Origin: Leptospira sp.
Lineage (GTDB): Bacteria > Spirochaetota > Leptospiria > Leptospirales > Leptospiraceae
Assembly: GCA_002786225.1 (NCBI GenBank)
Contig: PEQN01000018.1
Coordinates: 1-57,840, forward strand
Direction of reading: 5' to 3'
Length of the DNA: 57,840 nt
The first letter of the stretch is position 1, and each line of letters starts with the position of its first letter. The notes below the pieces were generated by a model. That model made no database searches, was not told the DNA's origin, and saw nothing but the letters and a program-made list of their open reading frames with translations. Positions 45,492 to 53,786 of this stretch are shown in pieces. A program made the translations under genes and the position numbers.

Positions 45492-45509
45492 GTATTTCCA
45501 ATTATTCTC

Positions 45510-46232
45510 CTACTGGTAAGATTCATTTTGCTCTTGAATCTGCTTTAAAATTTTTAAGATAGATTTATTAATACTTTTATCTTGCAACAAGTTAAGCAAT
45601 TTCTTCACACTTTCTTTTTCTAAATACATTGGAGGACTATTAAATGCAATATAATCTCTATTAAACCTCGGATAGTATATTATTAATTGATGACGGTAAA
45701 TATTTTGACTAAAAAACTTTACAGTGATGTCACCATACTCTGTGCCACCGTAGGATTGATTTTGGATTCCCCATAGAACTGTAGAGTTAACTGTTCCTAT
45801 TTCTTTTTCAACTGTCTCTTTCTTTTTAACAGCAATCTCTTCCCATTTAATATATTTGTCTAAGGAGTCTATTAGCTCTTTTCTTTCACTATCAATAAAA
45901 AAAATAGTATAATAATAGATTCCATCTGATTGGAAGATACCTAGCTTTTCGTTTTTAATATCAAGATTAATATAACAAGTTCTTTCTATAAAATCTTTAA
46001 GAAAATCATTATAAAAACTACACGGAAAGGATTCTGTGCTTTTAACTTCATCTCCATCACCAAACTCATAATTGTCAGTCCAGACAGGAATATTTCTAAT
46101 ACTAGTTGATACTAGCGGTGTTCCTGGTGACTTTTGGTTGGTTTGATTTGTTTTTATTTGACTTGTTTGTTGGCACTGGTTAATTGAAATCCAAATTAGA
46201 ATTACTAAAAACTTATCGTAAAATTTAAACAT
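45510..46232 (-). CDS. Putative lipoprotein of unknown function
   Basis: 240 residues from the ATG at 46232, which follows CAGGAGAG. The signal (FLVILIWISINQC) ends in a Cys and is followed by a Gln/Thr/Asn-rich linker. The mature part has AAVKKKETVEKEIG-like charged helices and strands YIYYTIFFIDSERKELIDS and EYGDITVKFFSQNIYRHQLI. I recognise no family. It is monocistronic. Confidence 0.7.
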   Translation of the reverse strand: MFKFYDKFLVILIWISINQCQQTSQIKTNQTNQKSPGTPLVSTSIRNIPVWTDNYEFGDGDEVKSTESFPCSFYNDFLKDFIERTCYINLDIKNEKLGIFQSDGIYYYTIFFIDSERKELIDSLDKYIKWEEIAVKKKETVEKEIGTVNSTVLWGIQNQSYGGTEYGDITVKFFSQNIYRHQLIIYYPRFNRDYIAFNSPPMYLEKESVKKLLNLLQDKSINKSILKILKQIQEQNESYQ

Positions 46233-46304
46233 AAGTGACTCTCCTGTATTGGAGATACTGTATCCATTAACCCAGACAAAATTTGAACAAAAACAAATAT
46301 TCAC

Positions 46305-46664
46305 CTAAGTTTAGTATTAAATTTTTCAATTTTTTTATAATATACGATATAAAATTCTGCTAAATTATTTAAATTTGCATGATATCTATGGTTTTATTAA
46401 ACAAAATAATAATTAATAATATTTATTATCTAAGTCTATTGCTTTACTTTTGATTATTTTACTATCCTCATGTATTTATTTAATTTATTAACAAATTATA
46501 AGATAAAAATTATTTTCAGGTGTCAAGATGATTCGATGTTAATATTAATTAAATCTTAGACTTATTCTAAAGGAATATTTGTTAATACACTCTTCAATAA
46601 GCAATACATTAAAAGCTAATTAGCTGTTTATATATTTTAAAAAAAAGATAATACTTATTTGAAA
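46305..46664. other. AT-rich intergenic region
   Basis: 360 bases of very A+T-rich DNA downstream of the type I restriction operon. No ORF with support, no clear hairpin and no repeat array was seen. Confidence 0.6.
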
Positions 46665-47837
46665 TTAATTCCAATATCCCAATTTCTTTATTCCAAATTT
46701 TTTCTTAATTGCTACACCAAGACAGAAAGAAGAATATAAGAAGATTGTTATTAAAATACCATTTAAAACTTTTAACCAATCTACAGGCATGGTAAAACTA
46801 ATATCATAAAATATATACTCTGAATAGCCCTTTATTGGATTAAACATGTATTTAGACTCACCAGAAATTATACAAAAAATTGATACTAATAATGGAAGTA
46901 ATAAAGATGTGTAATTTTTATGAAATAAGAACAATAGTCTACGAATAATACTATCTCTACATTCGAAAAAACCATAGGTTATGTCAATAATCGCTTTAGC
47001 ATTATTAAAATATTTGTATTCAGACATTTTTTTATAAGTAGATGCAATCTCATCCCAAGAGGCGATTAGATTAATATTCTCATAAAGCTTGTTGAATTTT
47101 AAACAATTAGGGTTTACAATGAAATATGAAAGTCTTTGAAATAAATTTAATGGAGTATATGATTTAATCATTTTATAAAAATTCAATAAATTTACAGATT
47201 TAAATTGAATATCTGTATCATCAGACTGTTTTAAATGCAGTAATCCAATATTGGCTCCTTTTATATGGTATTTTCCTTTCTCAAGATATAGGTAATTGAT
47301 TGTAGGTGCATCACTAAATGCAAGGTATATTGTAACTTTTAACCCTTTATATTCTCTATATATCTCATAACATAGTATTAGTGATTTTTCAAAACATAGA
47401 TTAATTTTACTATTTGGATCAAATTTATCAGGATTATAAATAATTTTTCTCAATTCTGAACTTTCAAATTTGATATCTATATAGTTTACAACAGGAAAAA
47501 AATTATCACATATTTGGAGAACTTGAATATTACAATTTAAAAACAATACTTTTATAGAATAATTTTCTTTGCTGTTTAAAAGTTGGAATGGTGTAATATT
47601 AATTTCGGTAAAATTTTTATTTTTTGCTACGTATACTGGCGTATAATCATCAATCTCATTGATATCTATCCTTAAAAGTTCGTAAGAATTAAATTCATCC
47701 AAATTACTTGTTATGTTAACATATTCTTTCGAATCATATAAAATAGAATCATAAAAATTTAATTTAGATAGCTTTTCTAGATGAAAATTTGATTTATCCT
47801 TTTCTAAATATTTATCAAATTCCTTGAAGTCTAGCAC
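46665..47837 (-). CDS. Membrane protein at the end of the restriction operon (unknown)
   Basis: 390 residues. The N-terminal 190 residues are soluble and beta-rich, with regularly spaced hydrophobic positions (IKVLFLNCNIQVLQICDN, INYLYLEKGKYHIKGANIGL) suggesting degenerate solenoid repeats. There follows a helical linker, IASWDEIASTYKKMSEYKYF, whose W-x-E-I-x-x-x-Y pattern I recall from pentapeptide-repeat membrane proteins. Two hydrophobic segments follow (TSLLLPLLVSIFCIIS and LNGILITIFLYSSFCLGVA), then a basic tail. It is 14 bases from the metalloprotease gene, so is co-transcribed. A defence-effector role is inference. Confidence 0.75.
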   Translation of the reverse strand: MLDFKEFDKYLEKDKSNFHLEKLSKLNFYDSILYDSKEYVNITSNLDEFNSYELLRIDINEIDDYTPVYVAKNKNFTEINITPFQLLNSKENYSIKVLFLNCNIQVLQICDNFFPVVNYIDIKFESSELRKIIYNPDKFDPNSKINLCFEKSLILCYEIYREYKGLKVTIYLAFSDAPTINYLYLEKGKYHIKGANIGLLHLKQSDDTDIQFKSVNLLNFYKMIKSYTPLNLFQRLSYFIVNPNCLKFNKLYENINLIASWDEIASTYKKMSEYKYFNNAKAIIDITYGFFECRDSIIRRLLFLFHKNYTSLLLPLLVSIFCIISGESKYMFNPIKGYSEYIFYDISFTMPVDWLKVLNGILITIFLYSSFCLGVAIKKKFGIKKLGYWN

Positions 47838-47851
47838 CTTATCTCAATTCC

Positions 47852-48580
47852 CTACTCATTCCACACACCTTCTCCATGTATAGGTAGGTCGTTAAGCTTA
47901 GCCTTAAGCTCTCTCCACGTAGGTAGGTATTTATCCATAAGCCTTATAAACCTTTTGTTATGACTATCTTCTAGTAGGTGAACCATTTCATGAACTAAAA
48001 CATACTCGATGCAATCCAAAGGCTTCTTAGCTAGCTCTAGGTTGAGCCAAATCTTCCTTTTGTCATGGTAGCAGGTTCCCCACTTAGTTTTCATGAATCG
48101 AATGGAATACTCAAATTCAGGAACGAATATTTCCTTCTTCCATTTTGGTAATAATTGATCTATGTATTGCCTTAGCTGTTCACGGTAGAATTCTTGAAAT
48201 ACTTCTTTTCGTTTTTTATCTGTAGCTTCTTCAGGGATATGAAGAATTAGTTTAGAATTAGATATGGTTAGGCTTGGTTTATTGTTTTGTTTAATCTTTA
48301 ATAAATATCTATTCCCAAATAAGTAATGAGATTCATTTTCTATGTATTCTCGATTCGGTTCTCTGGATTGGTTTAAGAATTTTTCTTTACTCTTTCTGAT
48401 CCAATCCAACCTAGATATAGCAAAAGCTCTAATGTTATCTTTGCTGATTCTAAGTGGTGCAGATATTTTTACATCACCTTTGGGTGGAACTACTGAGAGA
48501 TGGACATTTTTAATATCCTTCCATGTTACTAAGATTGGTATCTCTTGTATCTGGATAGTCTCAGTATTCAGGTTGTTCAT
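47852..48580 (-). CDS. YgjP-type M48-like metallopeptidase (DUF45)
   Basis: 242 residues with the zinc motif HEMVHLLEDSHNKRF (H-E-x-x-H) in a YgjP/WLM-type protein. The N-terminal strand region is IPILVTWKDIKNVHLSVVPP, and further motifs are IRFMKTKWGTCYHDKRKIW and LDCIEYVLVHEM. This family commonly sits next to type I restriction genes. Its role there is not established; some members are annotated as pyrophosphatase- or protease-like. The start overlaps hsdR by 20 bases. Confidence 0.9.
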   Translation of the reverse strand: MNNLNTETIQIQEIPILVTWKDIKNVHLSVVPPKGDVKISAPLRISKDNIRAFAISRLDWIRKSKEKFLNQSREPNREYIENESHYLFGNRYLLKIKQNNKPSLTISNSKLILHIPEEATDKKRKEVFQEFYREQLRQYIDQLLPKWKKEIFVPEFEYSIRFMKTKWGTCYHDKRKIWLNLELAKKPLDCIEYVLVHEMVHLLEDSHNKRFIRLMDKYLPTWRELKAKLNDLPIHGEGVWNE

Positions 48581-51500
48581 ATATAATTTTAAATGCCTTT
48601 TCCACTAGCTCAGTATTTTTTACAATTTTGTAGATAGCTGATTTAACTGCATTTTCTCGTGCTGTATTACCTCTCCATGAGTCGTGTCTTTCTTTTAAGA
48701 CTGTTTCATGAATTTGAATAGCAAGGTCTAAATTCTTCCCTAGGTTATTATACAAAGCAATAGAACCTTGGGTTTTCAATTCAGAAGGTGAGTCAGATCG
48801 GTTACCTTGGTTTACTTTCTTGGACAGTTCGTAGATTCTCTTCAGGTAGTTCTCGTAGTTAATAGCCTTAGCTTTTCTATCTGCTATAACTTCTTTTAAT
48901 AAATCACTCATTCGAGAATAGAATTCTGGATCTAGAAGTTGATCTCTAATGATCTTCTTACGAACATTGTTTTCGATGGTTTCTGCAACTGCTTCTTGTG
49001 CCGACTCATCATCAAAATCCATACCACCTAAGGCTTCTTTAATTGCTTTATGAATTCCAAGCTTCTCTATCAAGTCAAGAAGTGGAACTTCATCGAAGGG
49101 TGAAATTTTTCTGGAGTCTTCTGCTTGAATGTAGGTATCTAGTAGATGTCGCATATCAGCTTCATATGACTTAAGATCAATTATTTCACCTGATGCTCTT
49201 TTAACGATATTACGAATGTATATATACTTTTCTAATTTCTGTTTTATCTTGTCTTGTTCCTGTTTATCAACTTTAGCTTCATCTAAGTCAGAGGAGATAT
49301 TGGAATATGCTCTTACTAGTTTAGCTGTCATTTCATATAACTTCACACGAATGTATTCCCTTTCTTCTAAATCTTTAGGGTTTTCGGGATTTCCACAAAA
49401 GTATTGGATATAATTAAGATCCTTTTTAGGTGGTTGAACTGGCTCACATAGTGCATCTATTTTTTCTATAGCATTGTCTAGATTCTTCTTTAACTCAACT
49501 AAACGATCTTTAAGCTCAATCTGGCAGTCTTCTAGATTCATGCCTTCATGATCGATTTCGCTAGTATAAACACCGATTGCATTTTCGACCTTCTTGAATA
49601 AGTCTTTGTAATCGACTATATATCCAAATTGCTTTTCATCATTTGCTAGTCTGTTTACTCGGCATATTGCCTGGAATAATCCGTGATCTTGCATTTTTTT
49701 ATCTAGATAAATATAACTACACTTTGGTGCATCAAATCCTGTCAGTAGTTTATCTACAACGATAAGAAGTTTCATTTGGCTTGGTGTTTCTATGAATGCT
49801 TTCTTGACTTCAGATTCAAAGACTTCAACATCCTTTCGATTTAACATCTCAACACAAGTATTGTATACAAATTGTTTATCTGTCTCTGTAGACTCTCCTG
49901 TATCTTCTGTTCTAATATCTCCAATCTTTGGATTGTAGGATGTAACTACAGCACATTTCCCTTTAAATCTCGTATCCTGTAGTAGCTTATAGTATTTAAA
50001 TGCTTCGTAAATACTACCAGCGACTAGTATTGCATTTCCTGTGCTTCGACTCAGTATAGGCATTCTCACAAAATCTAATTCTATATCGGCTATAATTTTT
50101 TCCATACGAGGTTTAGAACTCAATACCCTTTGCATGGTTCCCCACTGATTCATTAGCTCTTTCTTCTGGTAAGAATTCAAACCTTTAGTTTTTCCTTCGA
50201 ACCATTGATCCACTCTTTCGGGGGATGATAACTTTTGGTCTATATCTCTAGCTTCATACATCAAATCTAGGACAACTTTATCCTCTATGGCTTCGTTGAA
50301 TTTATACGTGTGAATGTATCTACCGAAAACTTCATGAGATGTTTTCTTATCTTTTTTAAGTAAAGGTGTTCCAGTAAATCCAATGAAAATTGCGTCTTTA
50401 AGTATTGCCTTCATTAAAAGGTGGAGCTTACCTGATTGGGTTCTATGTGCCTCATCAACAAATACATAAAGCTCACCTACTATCTTAACAGGATTTTTCT
50501 TTAAAGATTCAAGGTAGTCTTCAAAATCTTCCTCATCACGCCTTCCAAACTTATGAACCAAAGAACATAACAACCTAGGTGTAGCTTTTTCTAGTTGAGA
50601 AATTAAATCCCTTCCACTGGAGGTTCGAGATATCTGTTCTCCCACATCATGAAAGACTCGTTCAATCTGTCGGTCGAGTTCATCTCTATCGGTAACGATT
50701 GCTACTCTAGCATTAGGATTGTTCTCTAATATCCATTTGGCAAGAACTACCATGAGTATACTCTTGCCTGAGCCTTGGGTGTGCCAAATAATTCCACCTT
50801 CCTTTCGTCCGATGAATTCTTGTGCCTTCTTTACACCAAAGTATTGATGGGGTCTAGGAAGCTTCTTTACACCTGCATCAAAGAGTATAAAATCATAAAT
50901 TATTTCTAATAACCTTTTTTTATTACATAACTTCTTTAAGTATTTATCCAAAAGGTAGCCTTCATCAATCTTCTCATCTTCTTTCCAGGATAGGTAGTAA
51001 GACTCTGGCGTTTTGATGGTTCCATATCTCAAGCCTTCTGTATCATTGCCTGCTAGTATGAACTGAACTGTAGTGAAAAAGTCTTCGATGAATTCTTTCT
51101 GCTGGTTGGTAATAGATTGACGAATACCTTCATTAATACTGTTCTGTGAAGATTTTAATTCTAGAACTCCAATAGCGATCCCATTGATATACAAAACTAT
51201 ATCTGGACGCTTAGTAGCTCGACCTATAATAGTAACTTCCTCAGCTATAGCAAAGTGGTTGTTTTCAGGATTCTTCCAATCGATTAGAGGTATTGTTTCA
51301 TTGTTTTTACTAGCATCGAACTTAGTTGTTACACCAAAGCGTAGTTTAGAATAAAAATCTTTATTTCTTTCGTAGAGAGTTTTATCATATTGATTGATAC
51401 TTTGTGATAAAATATCCAATACTCGATTGATATATGGATTAGAATATCCCTTACCTTGTAAATATTTAGATAGATACTCTTCTTCTACATTTTTATTATT

Positions 51501-51614
51501 CGGTCTAGTATGCCAATCTCCTAAGTAATCATAACCAAGATCATTTTGAAATAGTTTAATTACTCGATCTTGAGTCATTCTCTCTGTAGTTCGATTGTGC
51601 AGTAGTTCATCCAT
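48561..51614 (-). CDS. hsdR: Type I restriction enzyme R subunit
   Basis: 1017 residues. The N-terminal nuclease has the PD-(D/E)xK motif in RPDIVLYINGIAIGVLELKS. The SF2 translocase has motif I WHTQGSGKSILMVVLAKWIL, motif II VFVDEAHRTQSG and motif III GFTGTP. A helicase C-terminal part has VVDKLLTGFDAPKCSYIYLD and QAICRVNRLANDEKQFGYIV. It cuts unmodified DNA after translocation, in complex with HsdM and HsdS. It is separated from hsdS by the PIN/ASCH insert, an unusual order. Confidence 0.95.
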   Translation of the reverse strand: MDELLHNRTTERMTQDRVIKLFQNDLGYDYLGDWHTRPNNKNVEEEYLSKYLQGKGYSNPYINRVLDILSQSINQYDKTLYERNKDFYSKLRFGVTTKFDASKNNETIPLIDWKNPENNHFAIAEEVTIIGRATKRPDIVLYINGIAIGVLELKSSQNSINEGIRQSITNQQKEFIEDFFTTVQFILAGNDTEGLRYGTIKTPESYYLSWKEDEKIDEGYLLDKYLKKLCNKKRLLEIIYDFILFDAGVKKLPRPHQYFGVKKAQEFIGRKEGGIIWHTQGSGKSILMVVLAKWILENNPNARVAIVTDRDELDRQIERVFHDVGEQISRTSSGRDLISQLEKATPRLLCSLVHKFGRRDEEDFEDYLESLKKNPVKIVGELYVFVDEAHRTQSGKLHLLMKAILKDAIFIGFTGTPLLKKDKKTSHEVFGRYIHTYKFNEAIEDKVVLDLMYEARDIDQKLSSPERVDQWFEGKTKGLNSYQKKELMNQWGTMQRVLSSKPRMEKIIADIELDFVRMPILSRSTGNAILVAGSIYEAFKYYKLLQDTRFKGKCAVVTSYNPKIGDIRTEDTGESTETDKQFVYNTCVEMLNRKDVEVFESEVKKAFIETPSQMKLLIVVDKLLTGFDAPKCSYIYLDKKMQDHGLFQAICRVNRLANDEKQFGYIVDYKDLFKKVENAIGVYTSEIDHEGMNLEDCQIELKDRLVELKKNLDNAIEKIDALCEPVQPPKKDLNYIQYFCGNPENPKDLEEREYIRVKLYEMTAKLVRAYSNISSDLDEAKVDKQEQDKIKQKLEKYIYIRNIVKRASGEIIDLKSYEADMRHLLDTYIQAEDSRKISPFDEVPLLDLIEKLGIHKAIKEALGGMDFDDESAQEAVAETIENNVRKKIIRDQLLDPEFYSRMSDLLKEVIADRKAKAINYENYLKRIYELSKKVNQGNRSDSPSELKTQGSIALYNNLGKNLDLAIQIHETVLKERHDSWRGNTARENAVKSAIYKIVKNTELVEKAFKIIYEQPEY

Positions 51615-51627
51615 AATTTCTAGCCTT

Positions 51628-51717
51628 TCATTTAAGTCTTAATGATTCCAATAGAGAGAAATGCCGATCCTTAGAAATTACATCTGCATTGTAAACCTTA
51701 GCTACAGAAATAATCAT
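51628..51717 (-). pseudogene. Truncated PIN-domain toxin (C-terminal 29 residues)
   Basis: A frame that starts with ATG overlapping the antitoxin stop (TAATG). It reads MIISVAKVYNADVI and then SKDRHFSLLESLRLK, matching the last strand and helix of VapC-type PIN domains, where the D-x-x-F is the metal-site end. The first 100 or so residues of a PIN domain are missing, so an internal deletion is inferred. Confidence 0.6.
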
Positions 51718-51884
51718 TATTTATCTTCTCTCATCTTTTTCAGATCATAGGCGGAGAAGAAATTATCAAATTGACCAAGTTGGTCTGCTATTTTTTCAGA
51801 TTTTCTGAGTCGAATGTACTCTTCTACTTGTTTGTAAAAGATATTTAACTTTGATTTATATGTATTGATTGATTTTTCTTTCAT
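51717..51884 (-). CDS. Small putative antitoxin of the truncated PIN toxin
   Basis: 55 residues: MKEKSINTYKSKLNIFYKQV, EEYIRLRKSEKIADQLGQFD, NFFSAYDLKKMREDK. A helical, charged protein the size and position of VapB-like antitoxins. Its stop overlaps the toxin start (TAATG), as in coupled toxin-antitoxin pairs. The gene appears intact although the toxin is not. Confidence 0.65.
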   Translation of the reverse strand: MKEKSINTYKSKLNIFYKQVEEYIRLRKSEKIADQLGQFDNFFSAYDLKKMREDK

Positions 51885-51925
51885 CAGTATATTTCTATTA
51901 AATCATTTTTATTTACTTCATACCA

Positions 51926-52315
51926 TCATATCTTTGATATATCCATCTCACAATATTGGAAGGATTGAGGCGGATAAAAAGATTTAAAGACCTTTTTAGG
52001 TTCGAGTGGTAATCGAAACTTAACAACTTTATCAATGACTATAGAGAAACCTTCCGTTTTGTTCGAGTAATAATCAAAAAATTTCTCCTTCGATATACAT
52101 CCATCATTTGAGTATTTCTTCCATAGCCTAACTGGTGAATCCATATCAATTTCTTTTATAGAGAAATAGCCAATGAACATTTGATCAGGTGCAGAAGAAT
52201 AAATAAAGACTTTGTTGATTTTCTTTTTAAACATAATCTTTCTAAATTCTACTTTTTTCTCGCCGTTTAGTATAGCCCAAGCATACTCAGGTTTAATTGA
52301 CAATATAACGTTCAT
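51926..52315 (-). CDS. ASCH-domain protein
   Basis: 129 residues with the ASCH/PUA-like start NVILSIKPEYAWAILNGEKK and VEFRK, then IYSSAPDQMFIGYFSIKEID. ASCH domains are RNA-binding PUA relatives; some members bind or process nucleic acid. The start lies inside the end of the PIN-GNAT gene (23-base overlap), so the two should be made together. The partner's C-terminal PUA-like domain could form a pair with this protein. Confidence 0.8.
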   Translation of the reverse strand: MNVILSIKPEYAWAILNGEKKVEFRKIMFKKKINKVFIYSSAPDQMFIGYFSIKEIDMDSPVRLWKKYSNDGCISKEKFFDYYSNKTEGFSIVIDKVVKFRLPLEPKKVFKSFYPPQSFQYCEMDISKI

Positions 52316-53786
52316 CGAAATATCCTTTCTTTTTTAAAATTGTATAATCTTCCTCAGACAATTTTGTGATGGTTGTGAGATTATTTTTACAAGATTCCAA
52401 TTCTTTTAGTTCTGTGTATGGGATAGGCTTCTTTAGATAGTAAGATAATCGAAATAATATAACAGTCAATTCTTTCTTATCTTTCAATTGAGTTAATATG
52501 GATTCATCCGAATAGACAGTCCGTTTTGCCACTAAACTCTTTAACTCGGTAAATTCTGATACCCTATGATAGGAATCTATAATTCCAACAGGTTCTGCCT
52601 TCATTTTTGTTTTGGAGATATAGAAAAATGCAAGATCATTTTGTTCCAACTTCACACGAGAGTTGCAGATATATGCCTTCTGAATCGTGTTTCCCTGTAT
52701 TTCTCCAACTGAGAACTTATCGAATAGACTTGCTTCTCTTAGTTCTGAATCTTTAAATAGAGTCTCAGAAAACTGTTCTTCAATAGGTATTACATATTTT
52801 TTAAAATTGCTATCATCTGAGTAAAATGGATGATTCAAAGGTGAGTTTTTCATCTCATTAGCTACGATATTATTTTTATTCATATCCCGAACCATTATCA
52901 ACTCACCAGAAACCATTGTATCCAATTTGTAGAATCCGTAAAATTCTATTAAGCCTATTAAACAATCATGGTTTGGATAAACAGTAAGGTAAAGAAAACT
53001 AATCTTTTTCTCTATACACAGAGCGAACATTTTGTTTAAAAAAAGTTCACCTATTTTATGACCGAAAGTATTCTCGCTTACTTTGAAAGTGCATATTTTC
53101 AAAGCATTTTCTTGAATTCCCTTTAGTTGATGATCACGAGGAGGTTCTTCATTGTATATCAATATCGCTGATATTAAATCATTTACTATCAGATAATAAG
53201 AGCTTCTATCCAGCTTTGCACATTTCTCCAGCCAACCATCGAAGTCTGTATACCCTTCTCGTAGGGAATCAAAAAAAGAATCATTTTTCCTATCGATGAT
53301 TTCCCGAACACTTCCGTGACTTAGAATCGGGTGTGCAGGTATCTCAAATCGAAAGTACTCAAGCAAAAAATCTAGACCATCTTTGATATTCATCACTCGA
53401 TCTTTCATTTGCATTTGGAAAGCTTTTTTTAATAGTTCTCGATCTTCTGTAATAAAAAGTTCCACATAACCTTTATAAACTTGATACAAGAGTTGGGCAT
53501 CTATCAAATCATTGCCTTTTTTAGCATGAATAGAATCCAAAAATTCTTGACTCGGATAAGCTGGATTTTCCAAAACTTGATATTTTTGTAATTTAGATAA
53601 GATAATATTTTTTCTTTCTTCATCTGAATCATTGGACAAATCTGACAAGATACCTTTGTGATGCAGTATCCTGCAATGATTCTCAATTGCAGAATTATAA
53701 AATTTATAATATTCATTAGAGACTTGTTTATTGTCCTCTAAGTGAATTAAAATATTGGTATCTATAAGAATCCTCATTCCCCCCAT
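52293..53786 (-). CDS. PIN-GNAT-PUA-like fusion protein inside the restriction operon
   Basis: About 497 residues. The N-terminal PIN domain has RILIDTNILIHLED (first Asp), LSDLSND (second acid) and NDLIDAQLL with LFITEDREL. A middle domain looks like a GNAT acetyltransferase (GHKIGELFLNKMFALCIEKK, SFLYLTVYPNHDCLIGLIEF and YGFYKLDT). The C-terminal part (LEQNDLAFFYISKTKMKAEP, then GIIDSYHRV) is EVE/PUA-like. PIN domains are metal-dependent RNases; GNATs acylate amines. The start is ATG 53786 in TGATG, coupled to hsdS; GTG 53789 is also possible. Probable RNA-targeting effector, unrecognised as a family. Confidence 0.7.
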   Translation of the reverse strand: MGGMRILIDTNILIHLEDNKQVSNEYYKFYNSAIENHCRILHHKGILSDLSNDSDEERKNIILSKLQKYQVLENPAYPSQEFLDSIHAKKGNDLIDAQLLYQVYKGYVELFITEDRELLKKAFQMQMKDRVMNIKDGLDFLLEYFRFEIPAHPILSHGSVREIIDRKNDSFFDSLREGYTDFDGWLEKCAKLDRSSYYLIVNDLISAILIYNEEPPRDHQLKGIQENALKICTFKVSENTFGHKIGELFLNKMFALCIEKKISFLYLTVYPNHDCLIGLIEFYGFYKLDTMVSGELIMVRDMNKNNIVANEMKNSPLNHPFYSDDSNFKKYVIPIEEQFSETLFKDSELREASLFDKFSVGEIQGNTIQKAYICNSRVKLEQNDLAFFYISKTKMKAEPVGIIDSYHRVSEFTELKSLVAKRTVYSDESILTQLKDKKELTVILFRLSYYLKKPIPYTELKELESCKNNLTTITKLSEEDYTILKKKGYFDERYIVN

